NCBI RefSeq assembly: GCF_000719265.1
Contig: NZ_JOFL01000038.1
Span: forward strand, 24,758-88,757
Length of the DNA stretch: 64,000 nucleotides
Reading direction: 5' to 3'
From: Streptomyces roseoverticillatus
Lineage (GTDB): Bacteria; Actinomycetota; Actinomycetes; Streptomycetales; Streptomycetaceae
A model generated the notes under the pieces. It had not been told where the DNA came from. It saw only the letters and a program-made list of their open reading frames with translations, and did not search any database. The number at the start of each line of letters is the position of its first letter. The first letter of the stretch is position 1. Position numbers and translations under genes: made by a program. Below are positions 1 to 10,165 of the stretch, piece by piece.

Positions 1-1132
1 CGCCGAGTACGAACGGCTGCACCCCGACGTCACGATCAAAGAGAGCGTGATCGAGCGGAACGACGCCTACTACCCGCAGCTCCTCACCCATCTCGCCGCC
101 GGCGGCGGCCTCGCCGACATCCAGGCCGTCGAGACGGGCAACATCAACGAGATCGTCACCACCCAGGCCGACCGCTTCGTCGACCTCTCCCGCGCCGAGG
201 GCGTCCGCCGGGGCGACTGGCTGCCCTGGAAGTGGGCCCAGGCCACCACGCGGGACGGCCGCACGATCGGCCTCGGCACGGACATCGGCCCCATCGCCGT
301 CTGCTACCGCAAGGACCTCTTCGCCAAGGCCGGGCTGCCCACCGACCGCGAGAGCGTGGGCCGCCTCTGGGCCGGCGACTGGCAGAAGTACATCGACACC
401 GGCAAGCGGTACATGGCCGGGGCCCCCGCCGGCACCGTCTTCACCGACTCGGCCGCCGGCATCTACAACGCCTCCGTCCACGCCCACGCCGAGCGCTACT
501 ACGACCACCGCGGCCGGCCCGTCTACCGCACCAGCCGCGCCGTCAAGGAGTCCTGGGACCTGGCCATGCAGGCCGCCACGGGCGGCCTGACCGCCCGCCT
601 CAAGCAGTTCGAGAAGCCCTGGGACCAGGCCTACGCCAACGGCCGCTTCGCCTCCGTCGCCTGCCCGCCCTGGATGCTCGGCTACATCAAGGAGAAGGCC
701 GGCGCCGAGGGCAGGGACAAGTGGGACGTGGCCGCCGCCCCCCGCCCCGCCAACTGGGGCGGCTCCTTCATCACCGTCCCCAAGGCCGCCCGGCACCGCG
801 CCGCGGCCACCGCCCTCGCCGCCTGGCTCACCGCCCCCGAACAGCAGGCCAAGCTCTTCGGCCGGCAGGCCAGCATCCCCTCCACCCCCGCCTCCTACGC
901 CATGCCCCTCGTCCGGAACGCCCGCAACCCCTACTTCTGCGGCGCCCCCACCGGCCGGATCTTCTCCGCCGCCGCCCGCGCGATCCCCACCCTCGTCATC
1001 GGCCCGAAGGAGCAGCAGATCGGCACCGCCTTCACCGACGTCGGCATCCCCCAGGTCGAGCAGCAGGGCAAGTCCCCCCAGGCCGGCTGGAAGGCGGCAC
1101 AGCGGGAGATCGACAGCGTGGTGGACGCATGA
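1..1132 (+). CDS. Sugar ABC transporter substrate-binding protein, CebE-like (5' truncated)
   Basis: Extracellular solute-binding protein of a family-1 sugar ABC importer. It would capture an oligosaccharide, probably cellobiose or a similar beta-glucoside, outside the membrane and deliver it to the two permeases that follow. The reading frame is open from base 2, and residues before the first GTG at 47 still fit the family (HPDVTI), so the true start and the lipoprotein signal lie upstream of the window. The stop overlaps the next ATG (ATGA), which points to translational coupling. The genes after it (two permeases, then a GH1 glucosidase) match the cebEFG-bglC order of Streptomyces. The substrate is inferred from that context. 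No ATPase gene is present, as is usual for systems that share MsiK. Confidence 0.9.
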   Translation, partial: AEYERLHPDVTIKESVIERNDAYYPQLLTHLAAGGGLADIQAVETGNINEIVTTQADRFVDLSRAEGVRRGDWLPWKWAQATTRDGRTIGLGTDIGPIAVCYRKDLFAKAGLPTDRESVGRLWAGDWQKYIDTGKRYMAGAPAGTVFTDSAAGIYNASVHAHAERYYDHRGRPVYRTSRAVKESWDLAMQAATGGLTARLKQFEKPWDQAYANGRFASVACPPWMLGYIKEKAGAEGRDKWDVAAAPRPANWGGSFITVPKAARHRAAATALAAWLTAPEQQAKLFGRQASIPSTPASYAMPLVRNARNPYFCGAPTGRIFSAAARAIPTLVIGPKEQQIGTAFTDVGIPQVEQQGKSPQAGWKAAQREIDSVVDA

Positions 1133-2121
1133 CGACCACGGCCCGCACACCGGCCGCGGCCGGAACGCCCGTGCCCCGCCCGCCCCGCACGCAGGGCAGG
1201 GCCGCCCCGGGCCCGTGGCGCCGCCGCCTCTACCGCTGGGACGTGCGCTACAGCCCCTACGCCTTCATCGCCCCCTTCTTCCTCTTCTTCGGCGCCTTCG
1301 GCCTCTTCCCCCTCATCTACACCGGCTGGGCCTCGCTGCACCGGGTGGAGCTGGCCTCACCGGACCACATGGAGTGGGTGGGCCTGCACAACTACGTCCG
1401 GCTGCTGGACGACGCCTTCTTCTGGAACGCCCTGTACAACACCCTCACCATCGGCGTCCTCTCCACCGTCCCCCAGCTGCTGATGGCGCTCTGGCTCGCC
1501 CACCTCCTGCACTACCGGCTGCGCGCCGCCACCTTCTGGCGCGTCGCCCTCCTCACCCCGTACGCCACCTCCGTCGCCGCCGCCACCCTCGTTTTCGTCC
1601 TCCTCTACGGCCGCGACTACGGCATGGTCAACTGGGCCCTTGGCGCCCTCGGCACCGGCCCCGTCGACTGGCAGAACGGCACCTGGTCCTCCCGGATCGC
1701 GGTCTCCTCGATCGTCATCTGGCGGTGGACGGGCTACAACGCCCTGATCTACCTGGCCGCCATGCAGGCCGTGCCCGACGAGCTGTACGAGTCCGCCGCC
1801 CTGGACGGCGCCTCCCGCCGGCAGCAGTTCCGCTACGTGACGGTGCCCGCCCTGCGCCCCACGATCCTCTTCACCATCGTCGTCTCCACCATCGGCGCCA
1901 CCCAGCTCTTCGGCGAGCCCCTGCTCTTCGGCGGGGCGGGCGGCCAGAAGGGCGGCGCCTCGCACCAGTTCCAGACCCTCGGCCTCTACCTCTACGAACA
2001 GGGCTGGTTCAACTTCCACCTCGGGCGCGCCTCCGCCGTCGCCTGGACGATGTTCCTGATCCTGTTGCTGATCGCCGCGGCCAACATGCTGATCGCGCGG
2101 CGGCTGAGGAAGAGCCACTGA
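1129..2121 (+). CDS. Sugar ABC transporter permease, CebF/MalF-like
   Basis: Integral membrane permease of the carbohydrate ABC importer, 330 aa. The start is the ATG that overlaps the stop of the binding protein. A basic N-terminal tail of about 45 residues precedes the first hydrophobic helix (near [12 protein letters not shown]), and about six membrane segments follow. The cytoplasmic EAA loop that contacts the ATPase is visible as [14 protein letters not shown] followed by VTVPALRP. It should pair with the MalG-like permease that starts 13 bases after its stop. No import ATPase is encoded nearby. Confidence 0.92.
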   Translation: MTTTARTPAAAGTPVPRPPRTQGRAAPGPWRRRLYRWDVRYSPYAFIAPFFLFFGAFGLFPLIYTGWASLHRVELASPDHMEWVGLHNYVRLLDDAFFWNALYNTLTIGVLSTVPQLLMALWLAHLLHYRLRAATFWRVALLTPYATSVAAATLVFVLLYGRDYGMVNWALGALGTGPVDWQNGTWSSRIAVSSIVIWRWTGYNALIYLAAMQAVPDELYESAALDGASRRQQFRYVTVPALRPTILFTIVVSTIGATQLFGEPLLFGGAGGQKGGASHQFQTLGLYLYEQGWFNFHLGRASAVAWTMFLILLLIAAANMLIARRLRKSH

Positions 2122-2133
2122 GGGGCTGCTGCC

Positions 2134-3120
2134 GTGACGCTGACGACGACCGGACGACCGAGGCGCGAAGGCCCCGGCCCCCAGCGGCGGCCCCGGGCCC
2201 GCACGGCCGCCCTCCGCAGGCTCCGCCGCCTCGGCCGCCTCCGCCCCCGCCGGCGGAGCAGGCCCGCACCCACCCCCGCCACCGCCCGCACCCGCGCCGG
2301 CCGCCAGTTGCACGGCGGCCCCCTCACCTACGCCGTGCTCGCCCTCTTCACCGCCGGCTCGCTCTTCCCCCTCGTCTGGACGGCCGTCACCGCCTCGCGC
2401 GACAACATGCGCCTCGCGAGGACCCCGCCGCCCTTCTGGTTCGGCACCCGGCTCGCCGAGAACGCCGGCACCGCCTGGACCGAGGCCAACATGGGCCTCG
2501 CCCTCCTCAACACCCTGCTCGTCGCCGGCACCGTCGCCCTCGGCACCGTGCTCTTCTGCACCGTCGCCGGATTCGCCTTCGCCAAGCTGAAGTTCCGCTT
2601 CAGCGGCGCGCTGCTGCTCCTGACGATCGGCACCATGATGGTCCCGCCGCAGCTCAGCGTCGTCCCCCTGTTCATGGTCATCGCCGAGCTCAAGTGGACC
2701 AACCAGCTCCAGTCGGTCGTCCTGCCCACCCTCGTCAGCGCCTTCGGCGTCTTCTTCATGCGCCAGTACCTGCTGGAGGCGCTCCCGGGCGAGCTCGTCG
2801 AGGCCGCCCGCGTCGACGGCGCCAGCAGCCTGCGCATCATCTGGCACGTCGTCTTCCCCGTCGCCCGGCCCGCGATGGCCGTGCTCGCGATGCTCTCCTT
2901 CGTCCAGGCCTGGAACGACTTCTTCTGGCCGATCATCGCGCTCACCCAGGAGAACCCGACCGTGCAGGTGGCCCTCACGGGCCTCGGCCGCGGCTACGTC
3001 CCCGACCAGGCCGTGATCATGGCCGGGGCGCTGCTGGGCACCCTGCCGCTGCTGCTCGCCTTCACCCTCTTCGGCAAACAGATCGTCGGCGGCATCATGC
3101 GGGGCGCCGTCAAGGGCTGA
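2134..3120 (+). CDS. Sugar ABC transporter permease, CebG/MalG-like
   Basis: Second membrane subunit of the carbohydrate importer, 328 aa with a GTG start. The first 60 or so residues are very rich in Arg and Pro and may be non-essential or reflect an overlong start. The conserved part begins at [17 protein letters not shown], and the EAA loop reads [15 protein letters not shown]. The gene lies in an operon between the MalF-like permease and the GH1 glucosidase, with only 56 bases before the glucosidase start. Confidence 0.92.
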   Translation: MTLTTTGRPRREGPGPQRRPRARTAALRRLRRLGRLRPRRRSRPAPTPATARTRAGRQLHGGPLTYAVLALFTAGSLFPLVWTAVTASRDNMRLARTPPPFWFGTRLAENAGTAWTEANMGLALLNTLLVAGTVALGTVLFCTVAGFAFAKLKFRFSGALLLLTIGTMMVPPQLSVVPLFMVIAELKWTNQLQSVVLPTLVSAFGVFFMRQYLLEALPGELVEAARVDGASSLRIIWHVVFPVARPAMAVLAMLSFVQAWNDFFWPIIALTQENPTVQVALTGLGRGYVPDQAVIMAGALLGTLPLLLAFTLFGKQIVGGIMRGAVKG

Positions 3121-3176
3121 CCCCCGCGCCGCTCCCTCCCCTCCGCCCACCCCGCCCCCTCCTCCCGGGAGACCCG

Positions 3177-4565
3177 ATGACCGTGAACTTCCCGCCCGGC
3201 TTCCTCTGGGGCACCGCCACCGCCGCCTACCAGGTCGAGGGCGCACCCCACGCGGACGGCCGCACCCCCTCCATCTGGGACACCTTCTCCCACACCCCCG
3301 GCAGGACCCTCGGCGGCGACACCGGCGACACGGCCACCGACCACTACAACCGCCGCCGGGACGACGTCCGCCTGATGGCGGACCTCGGCATCGGCGCCTA
3401 CCGCTTCTCCGTCTCCTGGCCGCGCGTCCAGCCCTCCGGCCGCGGCCACCCCAACCAGCCGGGCCTGGACTTCTACCGCGCCCTCGTCGACGACCTCCTC
3501 GAACACGGCATCCGCCCCGTCCTGACCCTCTACCACTGGGACCTGCCGCAGGAGCTGGAGACGGCGGGCGGCTGGCCCGAGCGCGGCACCGCCCACCGCT
3601 TCGCCGACTACGCCCACCTCGTCGCCGAGGCCCTCGGCGACCGCGTCGATATGTGGACCACCCTCAACGAGCCCTGGTGCAGCGCCTTCCTCGGCTACGG
3701 CTCCGGCGTGCACGCCCCCGGCCGCGCCGACGACCTGGCCGCCCTGCGCGCCGCCCACCACCTCAACCTCGCCCACGGCCTGGGCGCCCAGGCCCTGCGC
3801 GCGGCCCTGCCCTCCCACGGGCAGGTGTCGGTCACCCTCAACCCCGGCGTCGTCCGGGCCTTCACCGACGCCCCCCAGGACCTCGACGCCCAGCGGCGCA
3901 TCGACGCCCTGGCCACCCGTATCTTCACGGGGCCCATGCTGCACGGCTCGTACCCGGACGATCTGCTCGCCGACACGGCGGGCATCACGGACTGGGCGTT
4001 CGTGCACGACGGCGACCCGGGCGTCATCAAGCACCCCCTCGACTCGCTGGGCATCAACTACTACACACCCACAGTGGTAGCAGCCGCCACTGACAACGGC
4101 CTTCCCGGAGAGGCCCCGGAGCCCTCGCCCTGGCCGGGCGCCGCCGGCGTCGCCTTCCACCGCCCGCCCGGCAAGCGGACCGCCATGGACTGGTCCGTCG
4201 ACCCCACCGGCCTGTACGACCTGCTGGTCCGCTTCGCCGAGGAGGTCCCCGGCCTGCCCCTGGTGATCACCGAGAACGGCGCCGCGTACGACGACAAGCC
4301 CGACGGCGACGGCACGGTGCACGACCCCGAGCGCATCGCCTACCTGCACGCCCACCTGGACGCCGTCCGGCGGGCCATCGCCGACGGCGCCGACGTCCGC
4401 GGCTACTTCCTCTGGTCGCTGCTCGACAACTTCGAATGGGCCTACGGCTACAGCAAGCGCTTCGGCGCGGTCCACGTCGACTACGCCACCCAGACCCGCA
4501 CCCTCAAGTCCAGCGCCCGCTGGTACTCCCAGGTCGCCCGGACGGGCCAGCTGCCGCTCTACTAG
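3177..4565 (+). CDS. bglC: GH1 beta-glucosidase, BglC-like
   Basis: Intracellular family 1 glycoside hydrolase, 462 aa, a usual length for the family, with no signal peptide. It cleaves terminal beta-glucosidic bonds by a retaining mechanism and would hydrolyse the cellobiose-type sugar brought in by the importer just upstream. The N-terminal GH1 signature ([17 protein letters not shown]) is intact. The acid/base Glu165 is in TLNEP and the nucleophile Glu366 is in ITENG. The ATG start follows a CCCGGGAG ribosome site. The symbol follows the cebEFG-bglC arrangement; a different beta-glycoside is possible. Confidence 0.93.
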   Translation: MTVNFPPGFLWGTATAAYQVEGAPHADGRTPSIWDTFSHTPGRTLGGDTGDTATDHYNRRRDDVRLMADLGIGAYRFSVSWPRVQPSGRGHPNQPGLDFYRALVDDLLEHGIRPVLTLYHWDLPQELETAGGWPERGTAHRFADYAHLVAEALGDRVDMWTTLNEPWCSAFLGYGSGVHAPGRADDLAALRAAHHLNLAHGLGAQALRAALPSHGQVSVTLNPGVVRAFTDAPQDLDAQRRIDALATRIFTGPMLHGSYPDDLLADTAGITDWAFVHDGDPGVIKHPLDSLGINYYTPTVVAAATDNGLPGEAPEPSPWPGAAGVAFHRPPGKRTAMDWSVDPTGLYDLLVRFAEEVPGLPLVITENGAAYDDKPDGDGTVHDPERIAYLHAHLDAVRRAIADGADVRGYFLWSLLDNFEWAYGYSKRFGAVHVDYATQTRTLKSSARWYSQVARTGQLPLY

Positions 4566-4575
4566 CGGCCCGGGG

Positions 4576-5445
4576 TCACTCGAAGACCGACGGCGGCGGC
4601 TCCGGCGACGGCCGGGCGCTCGCGTCCGTGACCGGCGCCGCGCCGCCCGTGAAGTCCGCCAGCGCCCGGCCGTGTTCGACCCGCCCCTGGTGCGGGTCGG
4701 ACGCGGCCCTGCGGGTCAGCTCGGCGACGGGCAGGGCGTGGTCGGAGGCGAGCAGCACGGCGTTGCCGAAGCGGCGCCCGCGCAGCACCGCCGGGTCGGC
4801 GGTCAGGCAGAGCTCGGGGAAGACGGCGCCCACCGTCGCGATCTGGGACTTCACGTAGGCCAGCGGCGGGCCGTCCGCGAGGTTCGCGGCGTAGAAGCCG
4901 CCCGGCCGCAGCGCCCGCCGCACCTCGGCGGCGAACTCGGTGCTGGTCAGGTGCGCCGGCGTGCGGGCGCCGCTGAAGACGTCGGCGATGATCAGGTCGG
5001 CCCAGCCGTCCGGCACCTTGGCCAGCCCCTCGCGGGCGTCGCAGCCCCGCACCCGGATCCGCCAGCCGCTGTCCAGCGGCAGCTCCCGCCGTACGAACTG
5101 CACGAGCGGCGCGTCGATCTCCACGATCTGCTGGGTCGAGCGGGGCCGCGTCGCGGCGACGTACCGGGCGAGGGTGAAGGCGCCGCCGCCGAGGTGGAGC
5201 GCCTGGACCGGCTTGCCGGGCGGCGCCGCGAGGTCGGCGATGTGGCCGAGCCGGCGCTGGTAGGCGAAGTCCAGGTAGGAGGGGTCGTCGAGATCCACGT
5301 GGGACTGGGGCGCCCCGTCGATCAGGAGGGTGAAGCCCCGGGGGCGGTCACGGTCGGGCACGAGCTCGGCGAGCCCGCCGGCGACCTGCTCCGCGACCGG
5401 TTCGGCGGCGCGGCCGCGCCCTTGTTTCTTCTTGACCTTGCCCAC
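4576..5445 (-). CDS. Spermidine-synthase-like methyltransferase-fold protein
   Basis: Protein of 289 aa related to spermidine synthases, with a Rossmann methyltransferase fold. A Lys/Arg-rich start (GKVKKKQGRGR) is followed by the beta-hairpin region, a nucleotide-type motif (LHLGGGAFTLARY) and the acidic VEID end of strand 2. The LIIADVFSG stretch sits where the synthases bind aminopropyl substrates. Many actinobacterial members of this group lack proven polyamine synthase activity, so the reaction is uncertain. It is convergent with bglC (10-base gap), and a small unknown gene lies upstream on the same strand. Confidence 0.8.
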   Translation of the reverse strand: MGKVKKKQGRGRAAEPVAEQVAGGLAELVPDRDRPRGFTLLIDGAPQSHVDLDDPSYLDFAYQRRLGHIADLAAPPGKPVQALHLGGGAFTLARYVAATRPRSTQQIVEIDAPLVQFVRRELPLDSGWRIRVRGCDAREGLAKVPDGWADLIIADVFSGARTPAHLTSTEFAAEVRRALRPGGFYAANLADGPPLAYVKSQIATVGAVFPELCLTADPAVLRGRRFGNAVLLASDHALPVAELTRRAASDPHQGRVEHGRALADFTGGAAPVTDASARPSPEPPPSVFE

Positions 5446-5475
5446 CCGGCAAGTATCGCCCAGGGGCCGGGCCGG

Positions 5476-5937
5476 CTAGCGGCAGCGGTCGACCGCCGCG
5501 ATCGTCCGGGCGGCCTCGCCGAGGGCGTCGCGCAGCACCGCCGGGTCCGTGGCGGAGGAGAAGGCGGCCTCCGGGGCGACGAGCCAGCCGGCGCCGGTGA
5601 GGAGCGGCCCCTCCGGGACCGCGCGGAGCCCCCGGCCGTGCGTCTGGGTGCAGGCGCTGCCCGGCACGTCCCAGGCGTCGGCGGTGCCGGGGGGCACCAG
5701 GAAGCCGAGGGTGTCGCACTCGTCGTCGTGCAGGACGGGGCCGACGCCGTCGCGCAGCCGGAGGATGTCGACCGCCTCCAGGCCCTGCCGGGCGGGGACG
5801 GTGACCAGGTCGCACGGCCCGGCGTCGGGGGCGAGGCCCGCCGCCCGGGGCGCGCAGGGAGAAGGGCTGCGGTCCTGACGCGGCTGGTGCAGGGCCGTCG
5901 TCCGCGAGCTGCTGCTGTCCACTCCGGCCTCCACCAA
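5476..5937 (-). CDS. Conserved small protein of unknown function
   Basis: I do not recognise the family. The open frame extends to 5997, but a promoter-like pair (TTGAGC at 5983-5988, TAGTGG at 5960-5965, 17-base spacer) and an AGGAGG site lie inside that extension. I therefore place the start at the TTG at 5937, or the GTG at 5934, giving about 152 aa. The protein has no clear membrane helix. Four cysteines, in APRAAG-, GPCD-, DECD- and SACT-type contexts plus the C-terminal RCR, are suggestive of an exported or disulfide protein, but no convincing signal peptide is seen. It may be cotranscribed with the spermidine-synthase-like gene 30 bases downstream. Confidence 0.55.
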   Translation of the reverse strand: MVEAGVDSSSSRTTALHQPRQDRSPSPCAPRAAGLAPDAGPCDLVTVPARQGLEAVDILRLRDGVGPVLHDDECDTLGFLVPPGTADAWDVPGSACTQTHGRGLRAVPEGPLLTGAGWLVAPEAAFSSATDPAVLRDALGEAARTIAAVDRCR

Positions 5938-5959
5938 GGGAAACCCCTCCTCCGACGTG

Positions 5960-5988
5960 CCACTACGCTCCGCGTCGAGCGTGCTCAA
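5960..5988 (-). promoter_or_regulatory. Candidate sigma-70-type promoter of the small unknown gene
   Basis: On the minus strand TTGAGC (5988-5983) and TAGTGG (5965-5960) are separated by 17 bases. This is a good match to the Streptomyces housekeeping promoter. It predicts a transcript start near 5953 and a short leader holding the AGGAGG site before the TTG at 5937. Confidence 0.45.
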
Positions 5989-6143
5989 GGGGTTCAACGC
6001 GCGAAGGGCGTCAACGGCAACGGGCGCATGCCGTCACAAAGGATGGCACTTCATGGCGGATCACGGGTGGGATATCCGGTTTGTAGCGAAACGAGGGGCC
6101 AAACGGGGGGAATGGGCCACCGATTGCCGGTACGGTCGCGCCC

Positions 6144-7463
6144 ATGGTGTCGCCCCACGCGCCGAACACGGCGTTCCGGCAGCTGCGGGGCGCCCGTTCG
6201 GCGGCCGAGTTCGCGGCGGCCGTGCGGCGGGCGGCCCGCGAGATCGGCGAGCAGGTCTCGTGCGACGCGCGCTACATCGGCCGCGTCGAGTCCGGGGAGA
6301 TCCGCTGCCCCAACTACGCCTACGAGCGGGTGTTCCGGCACATGTTCCCCGGCTGCGAACCGGAGGACATGGGCTTCGCCCCGCGCGCGGTGGTCCGCGG
6401 GCGCGGAGCGCGCAGCCAGGGGAGTGCTCCCTCCGATCGCACCGACCAGCCCAAGGAGAGCGACGTGTTGCGGCGCGCGTTCATGACCGGCAGTACGGCC
6501 GCCGCGGTGGCCGCGGCCTCCCTGGGGGCCGCCGCCCCGGCCGCCTCCTCGGTGCGCGTCCCGCGCCGCGCCGGCGAGGCCGAGGCGTCCGCCGTCGAGC
6601 AGGCCGTCCGCCGCATCCGGCTGCTGGACGACCGGCACGGCGCCGACGGGCTCTACCGCCGCGCCACGCGGCCGCTGCAGCTCGCCTACGAGCTCCTCGA
6701 CGCCGGCGCCCGCCGCCAGTCCGTCGCCGACCGGCTGCAGTCGGGCGCGGGCGAACTCGCGCTCTCCGTGGGCTGGCTGGCCCACGACTCGGGCCGCTTC
6801 GCCGCCGCCCGCTCGCACTACGCCGAGGCGCTCGCCACGGCCCGGGTCGCCGGGGACGCGGCCCTGGAGGCCCACGCCTTCTGCAACACCGCCTTCCTCG
6901 CGCGCGATGCGGACCGCCCGCGGGAGGCCGTGCGCGCGGCGCAGGCCGCCCAGGGCGCGGCCCGGGCGCTGTCCTCGGCGCGGCTGATGTCGCTGCTGGC
7001 CCTGCGGGAGGCGGGCGGCTGGGCCGGGCTCGGCGACCGGACCGCCTGCGAGGCCGCCCTGCTGCGGGCGCGGACCCTCTTCGACCGCGGACCGGGCGAC
7101 GCGGACCCCGAGTGGATGAGCTTCTTCGGCGAGGCCGAGCTGGAGGGGCTGGAGGCGCAGTGCCGGTCGGCGCTCCGCGACTGGCGGCGGGCGGCCGTCC
7201 ACGCGCAGCGCGCCGTCGACCTCCAGGACGCCCACTTCGCCCGCAACATCGCCCTCTTCACCGCGCAGCTCGCGGGCGACCTGGCCCGGGCCGGTGCGCC
7301 GGACGCGGCGGCGTCCGCCGGGGAGCGCGCGCTGGACCTGCTGGCGGGGGTCCGCTCGGCGCGGATCCGGTCGATGCTCGACGCCACGGCCCGGCTGCTC
7401 GGCGGCCGGTACGGCGGCGAGCCGTCGGTGGCGGCCTTCCTGGAGCGACACGCCGCGGACTGA
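6144..7463 (+). CDS. XRE-type regulator with TPR-like repeats
   Basis: Regulator of 439 aa. Residues about 8-75 look like a divergent helix-turn-helix, with the RYIGRVESGEIRCPNYAYERVF pattern of actinobacterial TPR regulators. A linker and an Ala-rich segment beginning LRRAFMTGSTAAAVAAAS follow, and then helical repeats (about 160-430) resembling tetratricopeptides. Proteins of this layout, such as NsdA, modulate development and antibiotic production in Streptomyces, but I cannot assign this one to a studied member. No ribosome site precedes the ATG. A TACGGT hexamer ends 7 bases before it, so the mRNA could be leaderless. The Ala-rich segment resembles a Tat-like helix but is internal. Confidence 0.8.
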   Translation: MVSPHAPNTAFRQLRGARSAAEFAAAVRRAAREIGEQVSCDARYIGRVESGEIRCPNYAYERVFRHMFPGCEPEDMGFAPRAVVRGRGARSQGSAPSDRTDQPKESDVLRRAFMTGSTAAAVAAASLGAAAPAASSVRVPRRAGEAEASAVEQAVRRIRLLDDRHGADGLYRRATRPLQLAYELLDAGARRQSVADRLQSGAGELALSVGWLAHDSGRFAAARSHYAEALATARVAGDAALEAHAFCNTAFLARDADRPREAVRAAQAAQGAARALSSARLMSLLALREAGGWAGLGDRTACEAALLRARTLFDRGPGDADPEWMSFFGEAELEGLEAQCRSALRDWRRAAVHAQRAVDLQDAHFARNIALFTAQLAGDLARAGAPDAAASAGERALDLLAGVRSARIRSMLDATARLLGGRYGGEPSVAAFLERHAAD

Positions 7464-7535
7464 CACCGGACGGCGTACGCCCGGCCCGCGCCCGTCCTGC
7501 GACCGGGGGAAGGGGGAGCCTTCGCGAAAACGACG

Positions 7536-7569
7536 AGGGCCCCGGTCCGCTTCCGCGGACCGGGGCCCT
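7536..7569 (-). terminator. Strong hairpin terminator between the TPR regulator and tRNA-His
   Basis: A perfect 15-bp stem (7536-7550 with 7555-7569) closes a TTCC loop. On the minus strand it follows tRNA-His and is itself followed by CGTCGTTTTCG. It should end the tRNA transcript and probably also the regulator transcript from the other side. Confidence 0.8.
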
Positions 7570-7576
7570 CTGTCAG

Positions 7577-7650
7577 GGTGAGTAACGGGACTTGAACCCG
7601 CGACATCCTGGACCACAACCAGGTGCTCTGCCAGCTGAGCTATACCCACC
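7577..7650 (-). tRNA. tRNA-His, anticodon GTG
   Basis: Read on the minus strand, a full cloverleaf is visible. The 7-bp acceptor stem GTGGGTA pairs with TACTCAC (one G-T pair). The D-loop is TAGCTCAGCTGG, the anticodon loop TTGTGGT has GTG as anticodon, and the T-loop is GGTTCAAGTCC. An extra G at 7650 faces C at 7577, the G-1:C73 pair specific to tRNA-His. The 3' CCA is not encoded, as is common in Streptomyces. It lies downstream of orn on the same strand. Confidence 0.97.
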
Positions 7651-7747
7651 ATGTCGTCCGGTGTGTTTCCCACCGGCCGAGAAGAAGTCTACAGGGTCTT
7701 CGGGGGTGCTCGCTCCCGGCTTTCGGCCGAGCCGGGAGCGAGCTGTG

Positions 7748-8356
7748 TCACACCGCCTTGGCGGGAAGGACGTGCTTGGCCGCGATGGCCTTCGCCGTGT
7801 CCGAGTCCGGGCCGGGCTGCGGCACGAAGATCGCCTCGCGGTAGTAGCGGAGCTCGGCGATCGATTCCCGGATGTCGGCGAGCGCGCGGTGGTTGCCGCT
7901 CTTCTTGGGGCTGGAGAAGTAGGCCCGCGGATACCAGCGGCGGGACAGCTCCTTCACCGACGACACGTCGACGATCCGGTAGTGCAGGTGGGACTCCAGG
8001 GCGGGCATGTCCCGCGCGAGGAAACCGCGGTCGGTGCCGACCGAGTTCCCGCACAGCGGGGCCTTGCCCGGCTCCGGGACGTGCTCGCGGACGTAGGCGA
8101 GGACCTGCTGCTCGGCGTCCTCCAGGGTGGTGCCCGCCTCCAGCTCCGCGAGCAGCCCGGAAGCCGTGTGCATCTGGCGCACCACCTCGGGCATGGTGAC
8201 GAGGGCCTCGGTGGGCGGGCGGACGACGATGTCCACGCCGTCGCCGAGGATGTTCAGCTCCGAGTCGGTCACCAGGGCGGCCACCTCGATGAGCGCGTCG
8301 TCCGACAGCGAGAGCCCGGTCATCTCGCAGTCGATCCACACCATGCGATCGTTCAT
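7748..8356 (-). CDS. orn: Oligoribonuclease (3'-5' exonuclease, DEDDh)
   Basis: Degrades 2-5 nt RNA fragments and pGpG, the last step of c-di-GMP turnover. The DEDDh motifs are present: WIDCEMTG (D and E), VGTDRGFL (D) and NHRALADI (H and D). Length is 202 aa from [12 protein letters not shown], the start used by known Streptomyces orthologues. A GTG at 8365 that overlaps the adpA stop (GTGA) and sits in frame would add three residues and suggests translational coupling. The AGGAG just before the ATG is unusually close. In S. griseus adpA and ornA are neighbours, and ornA is needed for normal aerial growth. Confidence 0.95.
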   Translation of the reverse strand: MNDRMVWIDCEMTGLSLSDDALIEVAALVTDSELNILGDGVDIVVRPPTEALVTMPEVVRQMHTASGLLAELEAGTTLEDAEQQVLAYVREHVPEPGKAPLCGNSVGTDRGFLARDMPALESHLHYRIVDVSSVKELSRRWYPRAYFSSPKKSGNHRALADIRESIAELRYYREAIFVPQPGPDSDTAKAIAAKHVLPAKAV

Positions 8357-8361
8357 GCTCC

Positions 8362-9741
8362 TCACCCTACGGGGCGTTCCCGCTGGCCGGGCAGGCGTGG
8401 GGTGTAGAGGTCAGACTCCGGCTTGCCCGGCTCCGTGGCATTCATCCCATATCCACCGCTATGTCCGCCGGGTACGCCCGGAACGCCCGGATGGGCGCCG
8501 TGCGGACCGTGGCCCGGGTGCCCGCCGTGCGCCGGCGGCCCGCCGAGCACGCCGCCCGCGCCGGAGGCGGCGTGGGCCGGAGCCATGGCAGCCCGCCGGA
8601 GCGCCATCACCGACGGCTCCCCGGTCCGCTGCTCGCCGAGCTCCGGCCGGTCGAACCGGTCCGTACGCTCCCGCTCCGTACGCCCCTCGCGCTCGGCCCG
8701 CTCGGGGCGGTCGGCCGAGCCGCTCTGGGGCCTGCGTGCGCGGTACGCGGCCCGGTAGGCGGCGGGGGAGGACCCCAGCTGCCGGCGGAAGTGCCCGCGC
8801 AGCGCCACCGGGGAGCGGAACCCGCAGCGGCCGGCGACCTCGTCCACCGAATAGTCGGAGGTCTCCAGCAGCCGCTGTGCCTGGAGCACCCGCTGGGTGA
8901 TCAGCCACTGCAGGGGCGCGCTCCCGGTGAGCGAGCGGAACCGCCGGTCGAAGGTCCGGCGGGACATGTACGCACGGGCGGCGAGCGTCTCCACGTCGAA
9001 CTGCTCGTGGAGGTGCTCCAGCGCCCAGGCGACGACCTCGGCGAGCGGGTCGGCGCCGATCTCTTCGGGTAAAGACCTGTCGAGGTAGCGCTCCTGCCCG
9101 CCGCTGCGGCGCGGCGGGACGACGAGCCGGCGGGCCAGCGCCCCGGCCGCGTCGGCTCCGTGGTCGGTGCGGACGATGTGCAGGCACAGGTCGATGCCTG
9201 CCGCGGTGCCCGCGGAGGTCAGTACGTCGCCGTCGTCGACGAAGAGCTCCCGCGGGTCCACGTGGACCGACGGATAGCGCTTGGCGAGCGTGGGCGCGTA
9301 CATCCAGTGGGTGGTGGCGGGCCTGCCGTCGAGCAGTCCCGCCGCGGCCAGTACGAAGGCCCCGGTGCACAGCCCGACGATGCGGGCGCCCTCCTCGTGG
9401 GCGCGGCGCAGCGCGTCGAGTGCGGCGGCGGGCGGCGGCTGGGTGATCGACCGCCAGGCCGGTACGACGACGGTGCCGGCCCGGGAGAGCGCCTCCAGGC
9501 CGTACGGTGCGGTCAATTCCAGGCCGCCGGTTGTTCGCAATGGCACATCCTCGCCCGCGCACACCAGCAAGCGGTAGCGGGGGACTCCGGCGTCCTGTCG
9601 GTCGATGCCGAACACGGAGAGCGGAATGGAGCTTTCGAAGATGGGGCCGCCGCTGAATAGCAGCACTGCGACGATCTCCCGGCGGCGGCGTCCGGAGAGC
9701 TTGCGCGTGGTCTCCGGTACGGTCGTGGAGTCCTGGCTCAT
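8362..9741 (-). CDS. adpA: AdpA, AraC-family master regulator of development
   Basis: Central activator of morphological differentiation and secondary metabolism, target of the A-factor cascade. Residues about 20-195 form the DJ-1/PfpI-like (GATase1) dimerisation domain, including [18 protein letters not shown]. Residues about 235-340 form the two-helix-turn-helix AraC/XylS domain ([17 protein letters not shown], then [21 protein letters not shown]). Codon 224 is a TTA (bases 9072-9070), in the linker between domains, where adpA orthologues keep the bldA-dependent TTA. The Gly/His/Pro-rich tail after residue 340 makes it 459 aa, longer than the roughly 400 aa I recall for S. griseus AdpA. It runs into orn with an overlapping or adjacent start. 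Confidence 0.97.
   Translation of the reverse strand: MSQDSTTVPETTRKLSGRRRREIVAVLLFSGGPIFESSIPLSVFGIDRQDAGVPRYRLLVCAGEDVPLRTTGGLELTAPYGLEALSRAGTVVVPAWRSITQPPPAAALDALRRAHEEGARIVGLCTGAFVLAAAGLLDGRPATTHWMYAPTLAKRYPSVHVDPRELFVDDGDVLTSAGTAAGIDLCLHIVRTDHGADAAGALARRLVVPPRRSGGQERYLDRSLPEEIGADPLAEVVAWALEHLHEQFDVETLAARAYMSRRTFDRRFRSLTGSAPLQWLITQRVLQAQRLLETSDYSVDEVAGRCGFRSPVALRGHFRRQLGSSPAAYRAAYRARRPQSGSADRPERAEREGRTERERTDRFDRPELGEQRTGEPSVMALRRAAMAPAHAASGAGGVLGGPPAHGGHPGHGPHGAHPGVPGVPGGHSGGYGMNATEPGKPESDLYTPRLPGQRERPVG
9070..9072 (-). promoter_or_regulatory. TTA leucine codon in adpA (bldA control point)
   Basis: The codon reads TTA in the Ser-Leu-Pro context of the interdomain linker. In Streptomyces TTA is decoded only by the developmentally regulated bldA tRNA. 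It is the only in-frame TTA I found in the predicted genes of this window. Confidence 0.93.
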
Positions 9742-10165
9742 GGCGCTAAGCCCCCCTCGGCGGTCGAGTCCTCTCGGTCCTGCACGTTTCCCCTCGGTCC
9801 TGAACGGTTCCCCCGCCGGTCATGGCCAAGATCGAATCTACTGCGTCGAATGCAGACGCAGTGACCAGTTCACCACTCGGCTCTAAGTCGACATGGCAAC
9901 TTGGCGCGAAGCGTTCGATCACGAAGCGTTGCACTTGCAGGCCTCGGTGAAAAGTACGCCTCTCGCCCATGCCCAATCCCCGTAGGGTGCAACCGCCCTC
10001 CGCGGTCCTTTCCTTGCTGGTCGACCGGCTGTTAGGGGCGTCTCAAGCCAAGGTATGGGCTTCGGACTGAACTTGGCTGAAAAGTGGTGGGTCCAGGTGT
10101 GCGAAAGTGTCAAACAGCCCTCGGGCGCCCCTCACTGAGCCACCGTCCCACGGCCTCCGCGGCGG
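9742..10165 (-). promoter_or_regulatory. Long adpA upstream region with hairpin and possible AdpA box
   Basis: No convincing gene in 424 bases. AT content is visibly higher than in the flanking genes. A perfect 8-bp stem (ACTGCGTC at 9840-9847, GACGCAGT at 9855-9862, 7-nt loop) lies about 100 bases before the adpA start and could sit in its leader. TGGCGCGAAG at 9902-9911 matches the AdpA consensus TGGCSNGWWY at nine of ten positions, compatible with autoregulation. A short open frame at 9746-9976 has poor codon bias and I do not call it. Confidence 0.5.

Noticed and set aside
1357..3246. Long leftward open frame antisense to the sugar permeases
   Set aside because: It mirrors the real genes, has a Gly/Glu-rich meaningless translation and no ribosome site; long antisense frames are expected at this GC content.
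9746..9976. Short leftward frame just upstream of adpA
   Set aside because: Poor third-position GC, no family resemblance, and it lies in the known long upstream region of adpA.
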